Shown: positions 8,220 to 16,425 of the stretch, piece after piece
How positions within the stretch are numbered: the first letter of the stretch is position 1
How the letters are laid out: every line of letters begins with the position of its first letter
Assembly: GCA_049116335.1 (NCBI GenBank)
Contig: JAGDYZ010000008.1
Location: 248,001 to 312,000 of the forward strand
Source: CANMIH01 sp049116335
GTDB taxonomy: Bacteria > Pseudomonadota > Alphaproteobacteria > Rhodobacterales > Rhodobacteraceae
DNA: 64,000 nucleotides
Direction of reading: 5' to 3'
Program-made: the position numbers and the translations under genes
Notes under the pieces: generated by a model
What the model saw: the letters and a program-made list of their open reading frames with translations, nothing else
Database searches by the model: none
What the model was told of the DNA's origin: nothing

Positions 8220-9919
8220 AACCCGATTTCTCGAAACACAGCGGGCAGTTGTTCGGGCAGATCCTCGGCGATCAGGCCCGGGCCAAATTTCCGTGCACAT
8301 TCCACATGCAGCCAGACAGCGGCTTCCGCCGCCTGCATGGGCGCGAATTTCCGCGCGAGAAGACCTGTGATGAAGCCTGCCAGCACATCGCCAGAGCCAG
8401 CCGTCGCCAGCCAAGGGGCCGCGCGTTCATTAGTGGCGGCATGGACAACACAGCGCCCATCAGGCGCGGCAATCACCGTATCCGGCCCCTTGAACAGCAC
8501 GACACACCCCGCCCGTCTGGCCGCGTCGCGCGTGGCATCGACCTTGGAATAAGCGGGACCTCGCGTGGCCGGCGCTGACAGGTTTGCCGCAATATCCGGG
8601 AACAAACGGGCGAACTCTCCACCATGCGGGGTCAAGACGCAGGTGTCGTGCAATTGCGCAAACAGCGCCTCTGGTTCATCCGCAAAGGCCGACAGCGCAT
8701 CCGCGTCCAGAACCAACCTGCGCTTGGCCCGTAGGGCTGTGGGAACAAGATCACGCGCCCGCGCCTGCCCCATGCCCGGCCCCAGACACAATGCGGTCAA
8801 CCGCGTGTCAGAGAGGACCTCGGCCAGCGCCTCTTCATCCGCAACCCGCGTCAGCATCAAAGCGGTGATCTGCGCCGCCACCTCCATCTGGGCCGAGGGA
8901 GGGACACCAAGCGTCACCAATCCCGCGCCAATCCGCAACGCCCCCCGCGCCGCCAGACGCGCCGCACCGGTTTTGCCTGCTCCGCCCGAGAGAACAAGCG
9001 CATGACCGTTCGAAAACTTATGCGGCCCCGGTTTAAAGACCCGGTGATCCGGCACCCCGACCAGTTTAACCGCAGCGCCCGGCGCGACCGCCGGGCCGCC
9101 CCCATCCGCCCCTCTGAGCCAGAGCCCCCCCTCAAGACCGATATCTTTGACTGCGATTTTGCCAATGGATCCAAAACGGTCAACCAGGCAGTGGCCGACT
9201 TTGGCCCGGTGAAAGGTCACCGTGAGGTCCGCCTGAATAGCCGAGGCGTCTTTCTCTCTCAGATTTTTGCCTTGAAAAAGGTCTTCCAGCTTGTGCGGCG
9301 CATGGGCAATGCTACGGCCGGAGTCAGAACAGATCCCGCTGGGCATATCCACAGAAACACACCTCGGCGGGTAAATCCCCTGCCTTTCCATACCTGTCTC
9401 CTCCCATCCTGTTTGGGACGACCAGAGGCCTACCCATTCAGGCAAGGGGCGGCTTAGTCCCGTTCCAAACAGGGCATCGATCAGCAAATCATCGCGGGAC
9501 CAAGCTTCGGGGTTCTCCCAGAAAGGTGAACTTTGGGAGTTTATTCCAGTGGCACCAATTGTCGACCACCGCTCATAATTCGCCTTGGCATCCGGCGGCA
9601 GCTTGTCCGGGTCGCCATATAGAAAGACATCCACCTGCCAGCCGCGTTCATGCAGCAGGCGCGCGACGACAAACCCGTCACCACCATTATTACCCGGCCC
9701 GCAGAGCACAACCGCCTTGCGCTTCCCAGAATCGGAACGGTCTGGCCCTTCGGCGCCTTCCCGCATTGGCGCATCTGCAAGCTCAGGCCATTCTTCGAAA
9801 ATCGCCTCAACTACACCACAGCCCGCGCGCTCCATCAGCTCAAGCCCGGTGACCTTGCCTGAGGCGATGGCCGCCTGCTCAATTGCTCGCATCTGTGCGG
9901 CTGTCAAAAGCTCAGTCAT
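8216..9919 (-). CDS. nnr: Bifunctional NAD(P)H-hydrate epimerase / ADP-dependent (S)-NAD(P)H-hydrate dehydratase
   Basis: Repairs damaged NADHX and NADPHX. The N-terminal half (about residues 1-230) is the YjeF_N epimerase with the hallmark LCGPGNNGGDGFVVARLL. The C-terminal half is the ribokinase-like dehydratase with LCLGPGMGQ, LDADALSAF, LTPHGGEFARLFP and AGSGDVLAGFITGLLA. At 567 residues the length is right for the fused bacterial enzyme. I start at ATG 9919 (MTELLTAAQ), preceded by AGGGG; a TTG nine codons upstream is less likely. It converges on the Hint-like gene with a four-base overlap of stops and is divergent from glnB. Confidence 0.95.
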   Translation of the reverse strand: MTELLTAAQMRAIEQAAIASGKVTGLELMERAGCGVVEAIFEEWPELADAPMREGAEGPDRSDSGKRKAVVLCGPGNNGGDGFVVARLLHERGWQVDVFLYGDPDKLPPDAKANYERWSTIGATGINSQSSPFWENPEAWSRDDLLIDALFGTGLSRPLPEWVGLWSSQTGWEETGMERQGIYPPRCVSVDMPSGICSDSGRSIAHAPHKLEDLFQGKNLREKDASAIQADLTVTFHRAKVGHCLVDRFGSIGKIAVKDIGLEGGLWLRGADGGGPAVAPGAAVKLVGVPDHRVFKPGPHKFSNGHALVLSGGAGKTGAARLAARGALRIGAGLVTLGVPPSAQMEVAAQITALMLTRVADEEALAEVLSDTRLTALCLGPGMGQARARDLVPTALRAKRRLVLDADALSAFADEPEALFAQLHDTCVLTPHGGEFARLFPDIAANLSAPATRGPAYSKVDATRDAARRAGCVVLFKGPDTVIAAPDGRCVVHAATNERAAPWLATAGSGDVLAGFITGLLARKFAPMQAAEAAVWLHVECARKFGPGLIAEDLPEQLPAVFREIGF

Positions 9920-9968
9920 GGTTGCTCGGCCCCTGTCCGGATTCAATTTCGCTCATCAATCGTGCACA

Positions 9969-9997
9969 TTGCACAAAAATTAGGCAGTTGTGCGCAA
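9969..9997. promoter_or_regulatory. Possible NtrC-type or other operator in the nnr-glnB intergenic region
   Basis: TTGCACAA (9969-9976) and the near-inverse TTGTGCGCAA (9988-9997) form an imperfect inverted repeat about 100 bases upstream of glnB, next to another TGCACA at 9963. The half-site TGCAC is the core of NtrC boxes, and glnBA is a classical NtrC target, but the spacing is not the canonical one. No convincing sigma-54 -24/-12 element was found, which fits the sigma-70-dependent nitrogen regulation known in some Rhodobacterales. Confidence 0.35.
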
Positions 9998-10099
9998 ACA
10001 TCCCGCGCCAAGCCCCGTCACGACACCCTATCCGATTGTTCCCGGGCGTGAGAAGTGGTCTGCCACATTTCAGATGAACTCAGGAGAGGAGCCCGGGCC

Positions 10100-10438
10100 A
10101 TGAAAAAGATCGAAGCGATCATCAAGCCCTTCAAGCAAGACGAAGTGAAAGAAGCGCTTCAGGAAGCGGGAATTCAGGGTCTCACCATGAGCGAGGTCAA
10201 AGGCTTTGGCCGTCAGAAAGGCCACACCGAACTGTATCGCGGTGCCGAATATGTGGTCGACTTTCTGCCCAAGGTGAAAATCGAAATTGTGCTCGACGAC
10301 GATATGGTCGACGCCGCCATCGAAGCCATCACCTCAGCCGCCAAGACCGACAAAATTGGCGACGGCAAAATCTTTGTCTCGCCTGTCGAACAAGCCATTC
10401 GCATCCGTACCGGTGAATCCGGCTCGGACGCACTCTAA
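10100..10438 (+). CDS. glnB: Nitrogen regulatory protein P-II
   Basis: Trimeric signal protein of 112 residues that senses 2-oxoglutarate, ATP/ADP and (through uridylylation) glutamine, and controls glutamine synthetase adenylylation and nitrogen regulators. The opening MKKIEAIIKPFK, the T-loop with Tyr51 (ELYRGAEY) that GlnD uridylylates, the B-loop KTDKIGDGKIFV and C-loop are all intact. I chose ATG 10100 (GGAGAGGAG just upstream) over an upstream in-frame start at 10055. It lies 42 bases before glnA, the usual alphaproteobacterial glnBA pair, which is why glnB rather than glnK is the better name. Confidence 0.96.
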   Translation: MKKIEAIIKPFKQDEVKEALQEAGIQGLTMSEVKGFGRQKGHTELYRGAEYVVDFLPKVKIEIVLDDDMVDAAIEAITSAAKTDKIGDGKIFVSPVEQAIRIRTGESGSDAL

Positions 10439-10480
10439 TCTCACTGTCTGTCAAGACCACCTTAGCAAGGGAACAGCGAT

Positions 10481-11887
10481 ATGAGCGCACAAGATCTGCT
10501 CAATAAAATCAAGGAAGAAGACGTCGCTTACGTCGATATTCGTTTCACCGATGTGCGCGGCAAGCTGCAGCACGTGACCGTGGATGTTGACCTGGTTGAC
10601 GAAGACTTCCTCGAAGAAGGCTTTATGTTCGACGGGTCGTCGATCGCCGGCTGGAAATCGATTGAGAACTCGGACATGAAACTCATGCCCGACACCACCA
10701 GCGCCTATGTTGATCCCTTCTACGCGGAAAAAACTATGTGTATCCATTGCTCGATCGTTGAGCCGGACACTGGCGAATCCTATGAGCGTGACCCACGCGG
10801 CACCGCCCAGAAAGCAGAAGCCTACCTGAAGTCCTCGGGCATCGGTGACGTTGCTTACATGGGTCCGGAAGCCGAATTCTTCGTCTTTGACGATGTGCGT
10901 TTCTCGAACACCATCAACAAAGTGTCCTACGAAGTGGATGCGGTTGACGCGTCGTGGAACACCGACACCGAATATGAGATGGGCAACACCGGTCACCGTC
11001 CTGGCCTCAAAGGCGGTTACTTCCCGGTCAACCCAATCGACGACGCGCAGGACCTGCGTTCGGAAATGCTCTCGACCATGAAGCGTCTGGGCATGAAGGT
11101 CGACAAGCACCACCACGAGGTGGCGTCGTGCCAGCACGAGCTGGGTCTGATCTTTGACAGCCTGACCAAACAGGCCGACGAGCTGCAGAAATACAAATAT
11201 GTGATCCACAACGTGGCCCACGCCTACGGCAAATCGGCCACCTTCATGCCCAAGCCGATCTACGGCGACAACGGCACCGGCATGCACGTGAACATGTCGA
11301 TCTGGAAAGACGGCAAGCCGTTGTTTGCAGGCGACAAATACGCGGATCTGTCGCAGGAAGCGCTGTATTTCATCGGTGGTATCCTGAAGCATTCGAAAAC
11401 TCTGAATGCCTTCACCAACCCCTCGACCAACAGCTACAAGCGCCTGATCCCAGGTTTCGAAGCCCCCGTTCTGCGCGCCTATTCGGCTCGTAACCGCTCG
11501 GGTTGTGTTCGTATTCCGTGGACCGAATCGCCCAAAGCCAAGCGCGTTGAGGCCCGTTTCCCCGATCCGGCGGCGAACCCCTACCTGTGCTTCGCAGCTC
11601 TGCTGATGGCTGGCCTTGACGGCATCAAAAACAAGATCGATCCCGGCGAAGCCATGGACAAGAACTTGTATGATCTGCCCGCCGAAGAACTGGCAGATAT
11701 CCCAACTGTATGTGGCTCGCTGCGCGAAGCTATGGAATGCCTCGCGGCAGACCACGACTTCCTGCTGGCAGGCGACGTGTTCACCAAAGACCAGATTGAA
11801 GGCTATATTGCCCTTAAGATGGAAGAGGTTGAGCACTACGAGCACACGCCGCACCCTGTTGAGTTCGGCATGTACTACAGCTGCTAA
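10481..11887 (+). CDS. glnA: Glutamine synthetase type I
   Basis: Makes glutamine from glutamate, ammonium and ATP; the main ammonium-assimilation enzyme. At 468 residues it is full length for GSI-beta. The N-terminal DVRGKLQHVT and FDGSSIAGW motifs, the ATP-binding KPIYGDNGTGMHVNMS stretch and the glutamate-binding region NRSGCVRIP are present. Tyr397 in the NLYDLP motif is the GlnE adenylylation site, so activity is expected to be controlled covalently through PII. AAGGGAAC at about 10468 provides a ribosome-binding site. A strong terminator follows at 11911. Confidence 0.98.
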   Translation: MSAQDLLNKIKEEDVAYVDIRFTDVRGKLQHVTVDVDLVDEDFLEEGFMFDGSSIAGWKSIENSDMKLMPDTTSAYVDPFYAEKTMCIHCSIVEPDTGESYERDPRGTAQKAEAYLKSSGIGDVAYMGPEAEFFVFDDVRFSNTINKVSYEVDAVDASWNTDTEYEMGNTGHRPGLKGGYFPVNPIDDAQDLRSEMLSTMKRLGMKVDKHHHEVASCQHELGLIFDSLTKQADELQKYKYVIHNVAHAYGKSATFMPKPIYGDNGTGMHVNMSIWKDGKPLFAGDKYADLSQEALYFIGGILKHSKTLNAFTNPSTNSYKRLIPGFEAPVLRAYSARNRSGCVRIPWTESPKAKRVEARFPDPAANPYLCFAALLMAGLDGIKNKIDPGEAMDKNLYDLPAEELADIPTVCGSLREAMECLAADHDFLLAGDVFTKDQIEGYIALKMEEVEHYEHTPHPVEFGMYYSC

Positions 11888-11910
11888 TTCAGCTGGATTT
11901 CAAAGTTTTG

Positions 11911-11941
11911 AAAAGCGCCCCTCTGGGGCGCTTTTTGTTTT
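11911..11941 (+). terminator. Rho-independent terminator of glnA
   Basis: AAAAGCGCCCC / GGGGCGCTTTT stem of 11 bp with a TCT loop, followed by TGTTTTG, 23 bases after the glnA stop. Confidence 0.92.
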
Positions 11942-12112
11942 GACGCGGCGGTTTTGTGCACATTTCCCAAACAATTTGAGAGTGTGAGATTTGAGAAAAA
12001 CCTGAATGACATGAGCCACGCGCTGACCCGAGTTTGCCTTATTTTCCCGTCACATTAGACGCCCGCACACCAAAGATGTGGCGGCAATAGATGGGACACC
12101 GGAGGGCATCGG

Positions 12113-12586
12113 ATGATTGATCGGATGGAACATGTGGCGCAGCTTTTGTTCAAGGGCGAGCGGCTTTTGTCGCTGGGACGTCTGGCGGATGTCATGATGT
12201 CGCGCATGCTCGATGATGGTGAAACAGGCATCATGTTGGGTGAGAACATTCTGACCGGGCAATTTGTACTCTGTGACGCCTATCTGGCCGGTTTGGATAT
12301 GGCCTTTGTCGATGGAGAGACTCAGATCGCCCTGGGGATTAGCGGCCACCCCGGTGCCGAAGACGAGGTCTCACAGGCACGTCTTGCGCGGCTCTGTTAT
12401 GCCCTGGCCTCAGATACACCCGTTCAGGCGGTAATCTGGCCCGGTACCGACATCCGCCTACCCAGCGATCGCTTTGTCTCCAACCTCGCACCTCTTATGG
12501 ATTCGTCTGTCCCGCCCAATGCAGCTCTGCCAGACCGTCCCAGAGGATTGCGTGGGCTGACCTCACGGTTGTTGCGCTCCTCCTGA
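12113..12586 (+). CDS. Hypothetical protein of 157 residues
   Basis: I do not recognise a family. The product is soluble-looking and has no signal peptide or membrane segment. The first 130 residues look like a compact alpha/beta domain with LLFKGERLLSLGRLADVMMSRMLDDG at the start; the C-terminus is proline- and arginine-rich (PDRPRGLRGLTSRLL). The start is well supported by GGAGGG at 12101-12106, seven bases before the ATG. It stands alone between glnA and the transglycosylase gene, 225 bases after the glnA stop, so it has its own promoter. Confidence 0.7.
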   Translation: MIDRMEHVAQLLFKGERLLSLGRLADVMMSRMLDDGETGIMLGENILTGQFVLCDAYLAGLDMAFVDGETQIALGISGHPGAEDEVSQARLARLCYALASDTPVQAVIWPGTDIRLPSDRFVSNLAPLMDSSVPPNAALPDRPRGLRGLTSRLLRSS

Positions 12587-12690
12587 CGTACTGCGCCATT
12601 TAGGGAAGGAAACCTGTCAGCATTCCCCCTTTTGCCAAAGAGCGAATTGCAGCTAGGGTAAGGGCAGATAGTCTTTTCTCGGAGGCCCTG

Positions 12691-13500
12691 ATGCGCCGTC
12701 TTATTTCCGCCCTTTGTCTTTCCATCATCACCGCCGCGCCAGCCTATGCCGCCAGCTGTGGCAACACTGGTTCCGGCTTTAATGCCTGGAAAAAAGAATT
12801 TGCTAGCGAAGCCCAGGCGGCAGGCGTGCGCAAAGCCGGAATCGCTGCCCTGATGGGGGCGAGCTATTCCAACGGGACCATACGAGCCGATCGCAATCAG
12901 AAGGGCGTGAAATACTCGTTCGAGGATTTTGTGAAGATCCGCCTTGGGTCGCTGGATTATTTCGCCAAAACCGCACGCAAGCGGAAAGCCAAGAACCCCT
13001 CTTTCTATGCCAATCTGGAAAAGCGCTATGGGGTGCCCGCTGGCATTATTCTGGCCATCCACGGTATGGAAACCGCCTATGGCAAATTCATGTGGCCCAA
13101 GAAAGCTCCGACCGTTGTCTCTTCGATCCTGACTGTCACCTATGATTGCCGCCGGTCCGATTTCTTTGAACCGCACGCCATTGCCGCCCTTAAGATGGTG
13201 GATCGCGGCATGCTCAGCCCCAATCAAAAAGGCGCCTACCATGGTGAGCTGGGCCATACTCAGTTCCTACCCGGCAATGCGATGAAATATGGTGTAGACG
13301 GCAACGGCGACGGTCAGGTTGATTTCTACAATCAGTGGGATGCGCTTGCATCGACCGCAAACTTTCTGCGTCAAAAAGGGTGGAAACCCGGCCAAGGGTA
13401 TCAGCAGGGCGAACCCAATTTTCGCGTTTTGAACGAGTGGAACGCCGCCACAGTCTACCAAAAGGCCATCGCAGCCTCGGCCGTGCGGATCGACCGCTAA
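12691..13500 (+). CDS. Periplasmic lytic murein transglycosylase (MltB/SLT_2 family)
   Basis: Cleaves peptidoglycan glycan strands to form 1,6-anhydro ends. A signal peptide (residues 1-21, cut after APAYA-AS) is followed by a domain with the family pattern FEDFVKIRLG, YGVPAGIILAIHGMETAYGKF, where Glu127 is the expected catalytic acid, and the conserved HGELGHTQFLPGNAMKYGVDGNGDG block. No lipobox is seen, so it should be soluble in the periplasm. With 269 residues it is shorter than classical MltB (about 360), as in the smaller alphaproteobacterial members. GGAGG at 12680-12684 supports the start. It is monocistronic. Confidence 0.88.
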   Translation: MRRLISALCLSIITAAPAYAASCGNTGSGFNAWKKEFASEAQAAGVRKAGIAALMGASYSNGTIRADRNQKGVKYSFEDFVKIRLGSLDYFAKTARKRKAKNPSFYANLEKRYGVPAGIILAIHGMETAYGKFMWPKKAPTVVSSILTVTYDCRRSDFFEPHAIAALKMVDRGMLSPNQKGAYHGELGHTQFLPGNAMKYGVDGNGDGQVDFYNQWDALASTANFLRQKGWKPGQGYQQGEPNFRVLNEWNAATVYQKAIAASAVRIDR

Positions 13501-13658
13501 CCCTCATCCCGATAAAGCTCATATTTTCCATAAACTTGACAAAAGTTAATATGAGTTAACGAAAAAGAACGGCAAATCCATTGTTTCGCCCGAATGTTAC
13601 CCAATTCGGGCGAGATAAGTTTCCTTAACGACACCTAAGACTGCCGATGAGGATTTTG

Positions 13659-14417
13659 ATGAACCGCGCCGATTTTCCCTATGCTGGTCTCATTCTGCCT
13701 GACGCCCAGAATCTGGACGCCACACGCTACCTGAATGAAGCCGCTGCGGTTTTACTCGCACTCGACCCCACTGCCAAAGGCGTGCCCTATGTCTCCGACA
13801 ACGGTGCAACTCTGTTTGGCGGGCGTTTTGGGGTCTGTGTCACGGCAGAAGAAGACAGCGACTATGGCCCGCGCATTGTCATCGAAGTGCTGAGCGCCGA
13901 TGGCGAGATGCCCGACGAGGAAGAAGCTGCCCAGATTCTCTCCGACACCGTACTTGCGTCGCTGCAGTGGTCCTCCGCTGATATTGTTGAATGGTATGCC
14001 CCCGATGTGTTGCTGTCGTCGGAAGATTTCATTCGTTTGCGCAGCTATGTTTCTCCGCGCCGGGCCATGAAACCCGCCGCTGTTGTCCCAGAGATGCCAG
14101 AAACACCCCCAAAGACACATTCGTTTGAAGCCCCTGAGACGCTGCTGATAGAACCCGATGTGGACGTCGCCTTGCCCGTCGCGCCCCTCAAATCCCACGA
14201 CACGGGCCCTGAGAAACGCCTGACACTGGCCAGTTGGTTCATGACCGGAGTGCTGTCCCTCGTCGCCACTCCAATTGGCGTCGCAACAGCGGTCGTTGGC
14301 CTTGGCCGAGGGTTGGATTTTCGGTTGGTGACGCAGATCCTGTCGGTGACGGCCCTGTTCGCTGTGCTACAGAAAACCGACCGTTTGCATGAGATCATGG
14401 GCTATTTTTTGCGCTAA
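13659..14417 (+). CDS. Conserved hypothetical protein with a C-terminal membrane segment
   Basis: About 252 residues, no family recognised. The N-terminal domain (about 1-125) is acidic and globular and begins MNRADFPYAGLILPDAQNLD. A proline-rich linker follows (about 130-185), then one or two hydrophobic segments near the end (ASWFMTGVLSLVATPIGVATAVVGLG and the following region), so it is probably an inner-membrane protein with a cytoplasmic head. I prefer ATG 13659 (AGGA at 13650-13653) to the in-frame ATG at 13647, which has no ribosome-binding site. It is upstream of dddP but separated from it by a hairpin. Confidence 0.6.
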   Translation: MNRADFPYAGLILPDAQNLDATRYLNEAAAVLLALDPTAKGVPYVSDNGATLFGGRFGVCVTAEEDSDYGPRIVIEVLSADGEMPDEEEAAQILSDTVLASLQWSSADIVEWYAPDVLLSSEDFIRLRSYVSPRRAMKPAAVVPEMPETPPKTHSFEAPETLLIEPDVDVALPVAPLKSHDTGPEKRLTLASWFMTGVLSLVATPIGVATAVVGLGRGLDFRLVTQILSVTALFAVLQKTDRLHEIMGYFLR

Positions 14418-14453
14418 ACCGACCCCGACGTCGAAAACGACAGTCTAAAATGT

Positions 14454-14482
14454 CGCCCGTGGAAGCGCCGCGGGCGTCTTTG
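14454..14482 (+). terminator. Terminator-like hairpin between the hypothetical gene and dddP
   Basis: CGCCCG (14454-14459) pairs with CGGGCG (14471-14476) over an 11-base GC-rich loop and is followed by TCTTTGTT. This suggests that dddP has its own promoter, although only about 30 bases remain before its start. Confidence 0.55.
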
Positions 14483-14514
14483 TTCGGTCACTCTGGTCTT
14501 ATGGGAGACTTGAG

Positions 14515-15855
14515 ATGAACGAACATTACCGCGACATCCGCAAAATTGATCCAACCCGAGGCACCACGCTTGGGGATAACACACCAAACGACAACAATCG
14601 CATTGAGATCGGCCCGACCCAGCTTGCCTTTGGTGAATGGGCCGCCGCCGGGCTTGAGCTACCTGACCTTCAGGCCATGCGAACTTTCCGCTGGGAACGG
14701 CTGACACAACACATCGTTGACCGAGGCTATGCCGGTCTGTTGATGTTTGATCCGCTCAACATCCGCTACACCACCGACAGCACCAATATGCAGCTGTGGA
14801 ACACCCATAATCCGTTTCGCGCCCTGTTGCTCTGCGCCGATGGGTATATGGTTCTGTGGGATTACAAGAATTCGCCCTTCCTAAGTGAATTCAACCCCTT
14901 GGTACGCGAAGTTCGCTCAGGTGCGGACCTATTCTACTTCGACCGTGGCGACAAAATTGATGTCGCGGCAGATGTGTTTTCCAACGATGTGCGCCAAATT
15001 CTGGCGGAACATGCTGGCGGCAACACGCGTCTGGCGGTCGACAAGGTCATGGTTGCCGGGCTGCGTGCGCTTGAGGCGCAAGGCCTTGAGATCCTGGAAG
15101 GCGAAGAGGTCACCGAGAAATGCCGGTCAATCAAAGGCCCCGATGAGATCAAAGCCATGCGCTGTTCCATCCATGCCTGCGAACAGGCCGTGCATGAAAT
15201 GGAACGGTTCTCTCGGGCCAATGTGGGCAATGGCAAAACCTCTGAGGATGACATCTGGGCTGTACTACATGCGGAAAACATCCGTCGTGGCGGTGAATGG
15301 ATTGAAACCCGGCTGTTGGCCTCGGGTCAGCGCACCAACCCATGGTTTCAGGAATGTGGCCCGCGCATCACCCAACAAAACGAGATCATCAGCTTTGACA
15401 CCGATCTGGTCGGGGCCTACGGCATTTGCACCGACATCTCACGCAGTTGGTGGATTGGCGACGAAAACCCCCGCCCTGATATGATCTACGCCATGCAGCA
15501 CGCCCACGAGCACATCCAGCACAATATGGAGCTGTTGAAGCCGGGTGTGACGATCCCCGAGCTGGTCGCCAACTGCCATCCGCTGGACGACAAATATCAG
15601 GCACAGAAATACGGCTGTATGATGCATGGGGTTGGTCTGTGTGATGAATGGCCGTTGGTGGCCTATCCCGACAAAGAAGTGGCCGGTGCCTTTGACTACG
15701 AATTGCAGCCCGGCATGGTGCTCTGCGTCGAAGCCTTGGTTGGAGAGGTTGGCGGCGACTTCTCGATCAAACTGGAAGATCAGGTTCTGATCACCGAAGA
15801 CGGGTATGAGAACCTCACCTCATATCCCTTTGATGATCGGTTGATGGGGCGCTAA
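14515..15855 (+). CDS. dddP: Dimethylsulfoniopropionate (DMSP) lyase DddP
   Basis: Cleaves the algal osmolyte DMSP to dimethyl sulfide and acrylate. The protein is a 446-residue member of the M24 (creatinase/prolidase-like) fold. It shows the diagnostic DddP sequence blocks, including TDSTNMQLWNTHNPFRALL, MVLWDYKNSPFLSEFNPLVR and WIETRLLASGQRTNPWFQEC. The six iron-binding residues described for DddP are at exactly the expected numbers: Asp295, Asp297, Asp307, His371, Glu406 and Glu421. This separates it from ordinary Xaa-Pro peptidases, which have a different N-terminal half. GGGAGAC upstream supports ATG 14515. The gene is monocistronic, with a terminator on each side. Confidence 0.95.
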   Translation: MNEHYRDIRKIDPTRGTTLGDNTPNDNNRIEIGPTQLAFGEWAAAGLELPDLQAMRTFRWERLTQHIVDRGYAGLLMFDPLNIRYTTDSTNMQLWNTHNPFRALLLCADGYMVLWDYKNSPFLSEFNPLVREVRSGADLFYFDRGDKIDVAADVFSNDVRQILAEHAGGNTRLAVDKVMVAGLRALEAQGLEILEGEEVTEKCRSIKGPDEIKAMRCSIHACEQAVHEMERFSRANVGNGKTSEDDIWAVLHAENIRRGGEWIETRLLASGQRTNPWFQECGPRITQQNEIISFDTDLVGAYGICTDISRSWWIGDENPRPDMIYAMQHAHEHIQHNMELLKPGVTIPELVANCHPLDDKYQAQKYGCMMHGVGLCDEWPLVAYPDKEVAGAFDYELQPGMVLCVEALVGEVGGDFSIKLEDQVLITEDGYENLTSYPFDDRLMGR

Positions 15856-15872
15856 TTCGCGCCACATCACTA

Positions 15873-15900
15873 GGCGGGGCTAGACCCCGCCGCCTTTTTT
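15873..15900. terminator. Terminator of dddP, overlapping the end of the convergent NUDIX gene
   Basis: GGCGGGG (15873-15879) / CCCCGCC (15885-15891) stem with a five-base loop, followed by GCCTTTTTT on the plus strand. The stop codon and last codons of the minus-strand NUDIX gene lie inside this hairpin, so the glycine-rich tail of that protein is dictated by the terminator. Confidence 0.85.
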
Positions 15901-16425
15901 CAGCCGGTCCCGCATGCGCAACACGGACTGCGCCGAGGTGTAATCCTCCAGCCGATCAAGCGGCACCCAGGCCAGATCATGTGATTCCTCTGACACCGCG
16001 ATGTCGCCCGCGTCGACCTGCATCAGAAAGCGCACATCATAATGCAGATGCGCCGGTTCTTTTCCGGCGGGGATTTCATGAATATCGACGTCAAACACCT
16101 GCTCTGACAGCAGGTGAATGCGCGCCAAACCACTTTCCTCATAGGCTTCTTTCAGCGCCGTGAACCGGGCATCGGCGATCCCGTCACAATGTCCGCCCAG
16201 CTGCAGCCAGCGGTCCAGCTTTGCATGATGGGTCAGCAAAACCGAAGCCCCGTCCTGAGACAGGATAAAGGCCGACCCGGTCACATGCCCACCGATCAGG
16301 GGATCCCAGGAAAACGCCGCAACGCCCTGCGCCGCAACTAACTCGGCCAGTCGTGCCCATTCCGCGCGGTCGCGTTCGTCACGTGGTTCAAACCGGCCAA
16401 TTCCGGCAATTTCAGTTGTCGTCAA
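15880..16425 (-). CDS. NUDIX hydrolase
   Basis: A 181-residue pyrophosphohydrolase. The Nudix box is recognisable but relaxed: GGHCDGIADARFTALKEAYEESGL, with KE where the consensus has RE and with intact EExG core residues. Upstream is the SAFILSQDGASVLLTHHAKLDRWLQLGG strand typical of the family. Substrate cannot be predicted. The probable start is the TTG at 16425, which lies inside the last codons of the upstream EEP gene (14-base overlap), implying coupled translation; no ATG is available nearby. Its 3' end lies in the dddP terminator hairpin. Confidence 0.8.
   Translation of the reverse strand: MTTTEIAGIGRFEPRDERDRAEWARLAELVAAQGVAAFSWDPLIGGHVTGSAFILSQDGASVLLTHHAKLDRWLQLGGHCDGIADARFTALKEAYEESGLARIHLLSEQVFDVDIHEIPAGKEPAHLHYDVRFLMQVDAGDIAVSEESHDLAWVPLDRLEDYTSAQSVLRMRDRLKKGGGV

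Noticed and set aside
10451..11854. A 467-codon open frame antisense to the whole of glnA
   Set aside because: It lies exactly opposite a certain gene with strong codon bias, which in GC-rich DNA opens long antisense frames. The translation has no recognisable domain and no ribosome-binding site.
14515..15855. Annotating the M24-fold protein as a plain Xaa-Pro aminopeptidase
   Set aside because: The N-terminal domain and all six metal ligands match DddP by number, and the sequence blocks are those of DMSP lyase.
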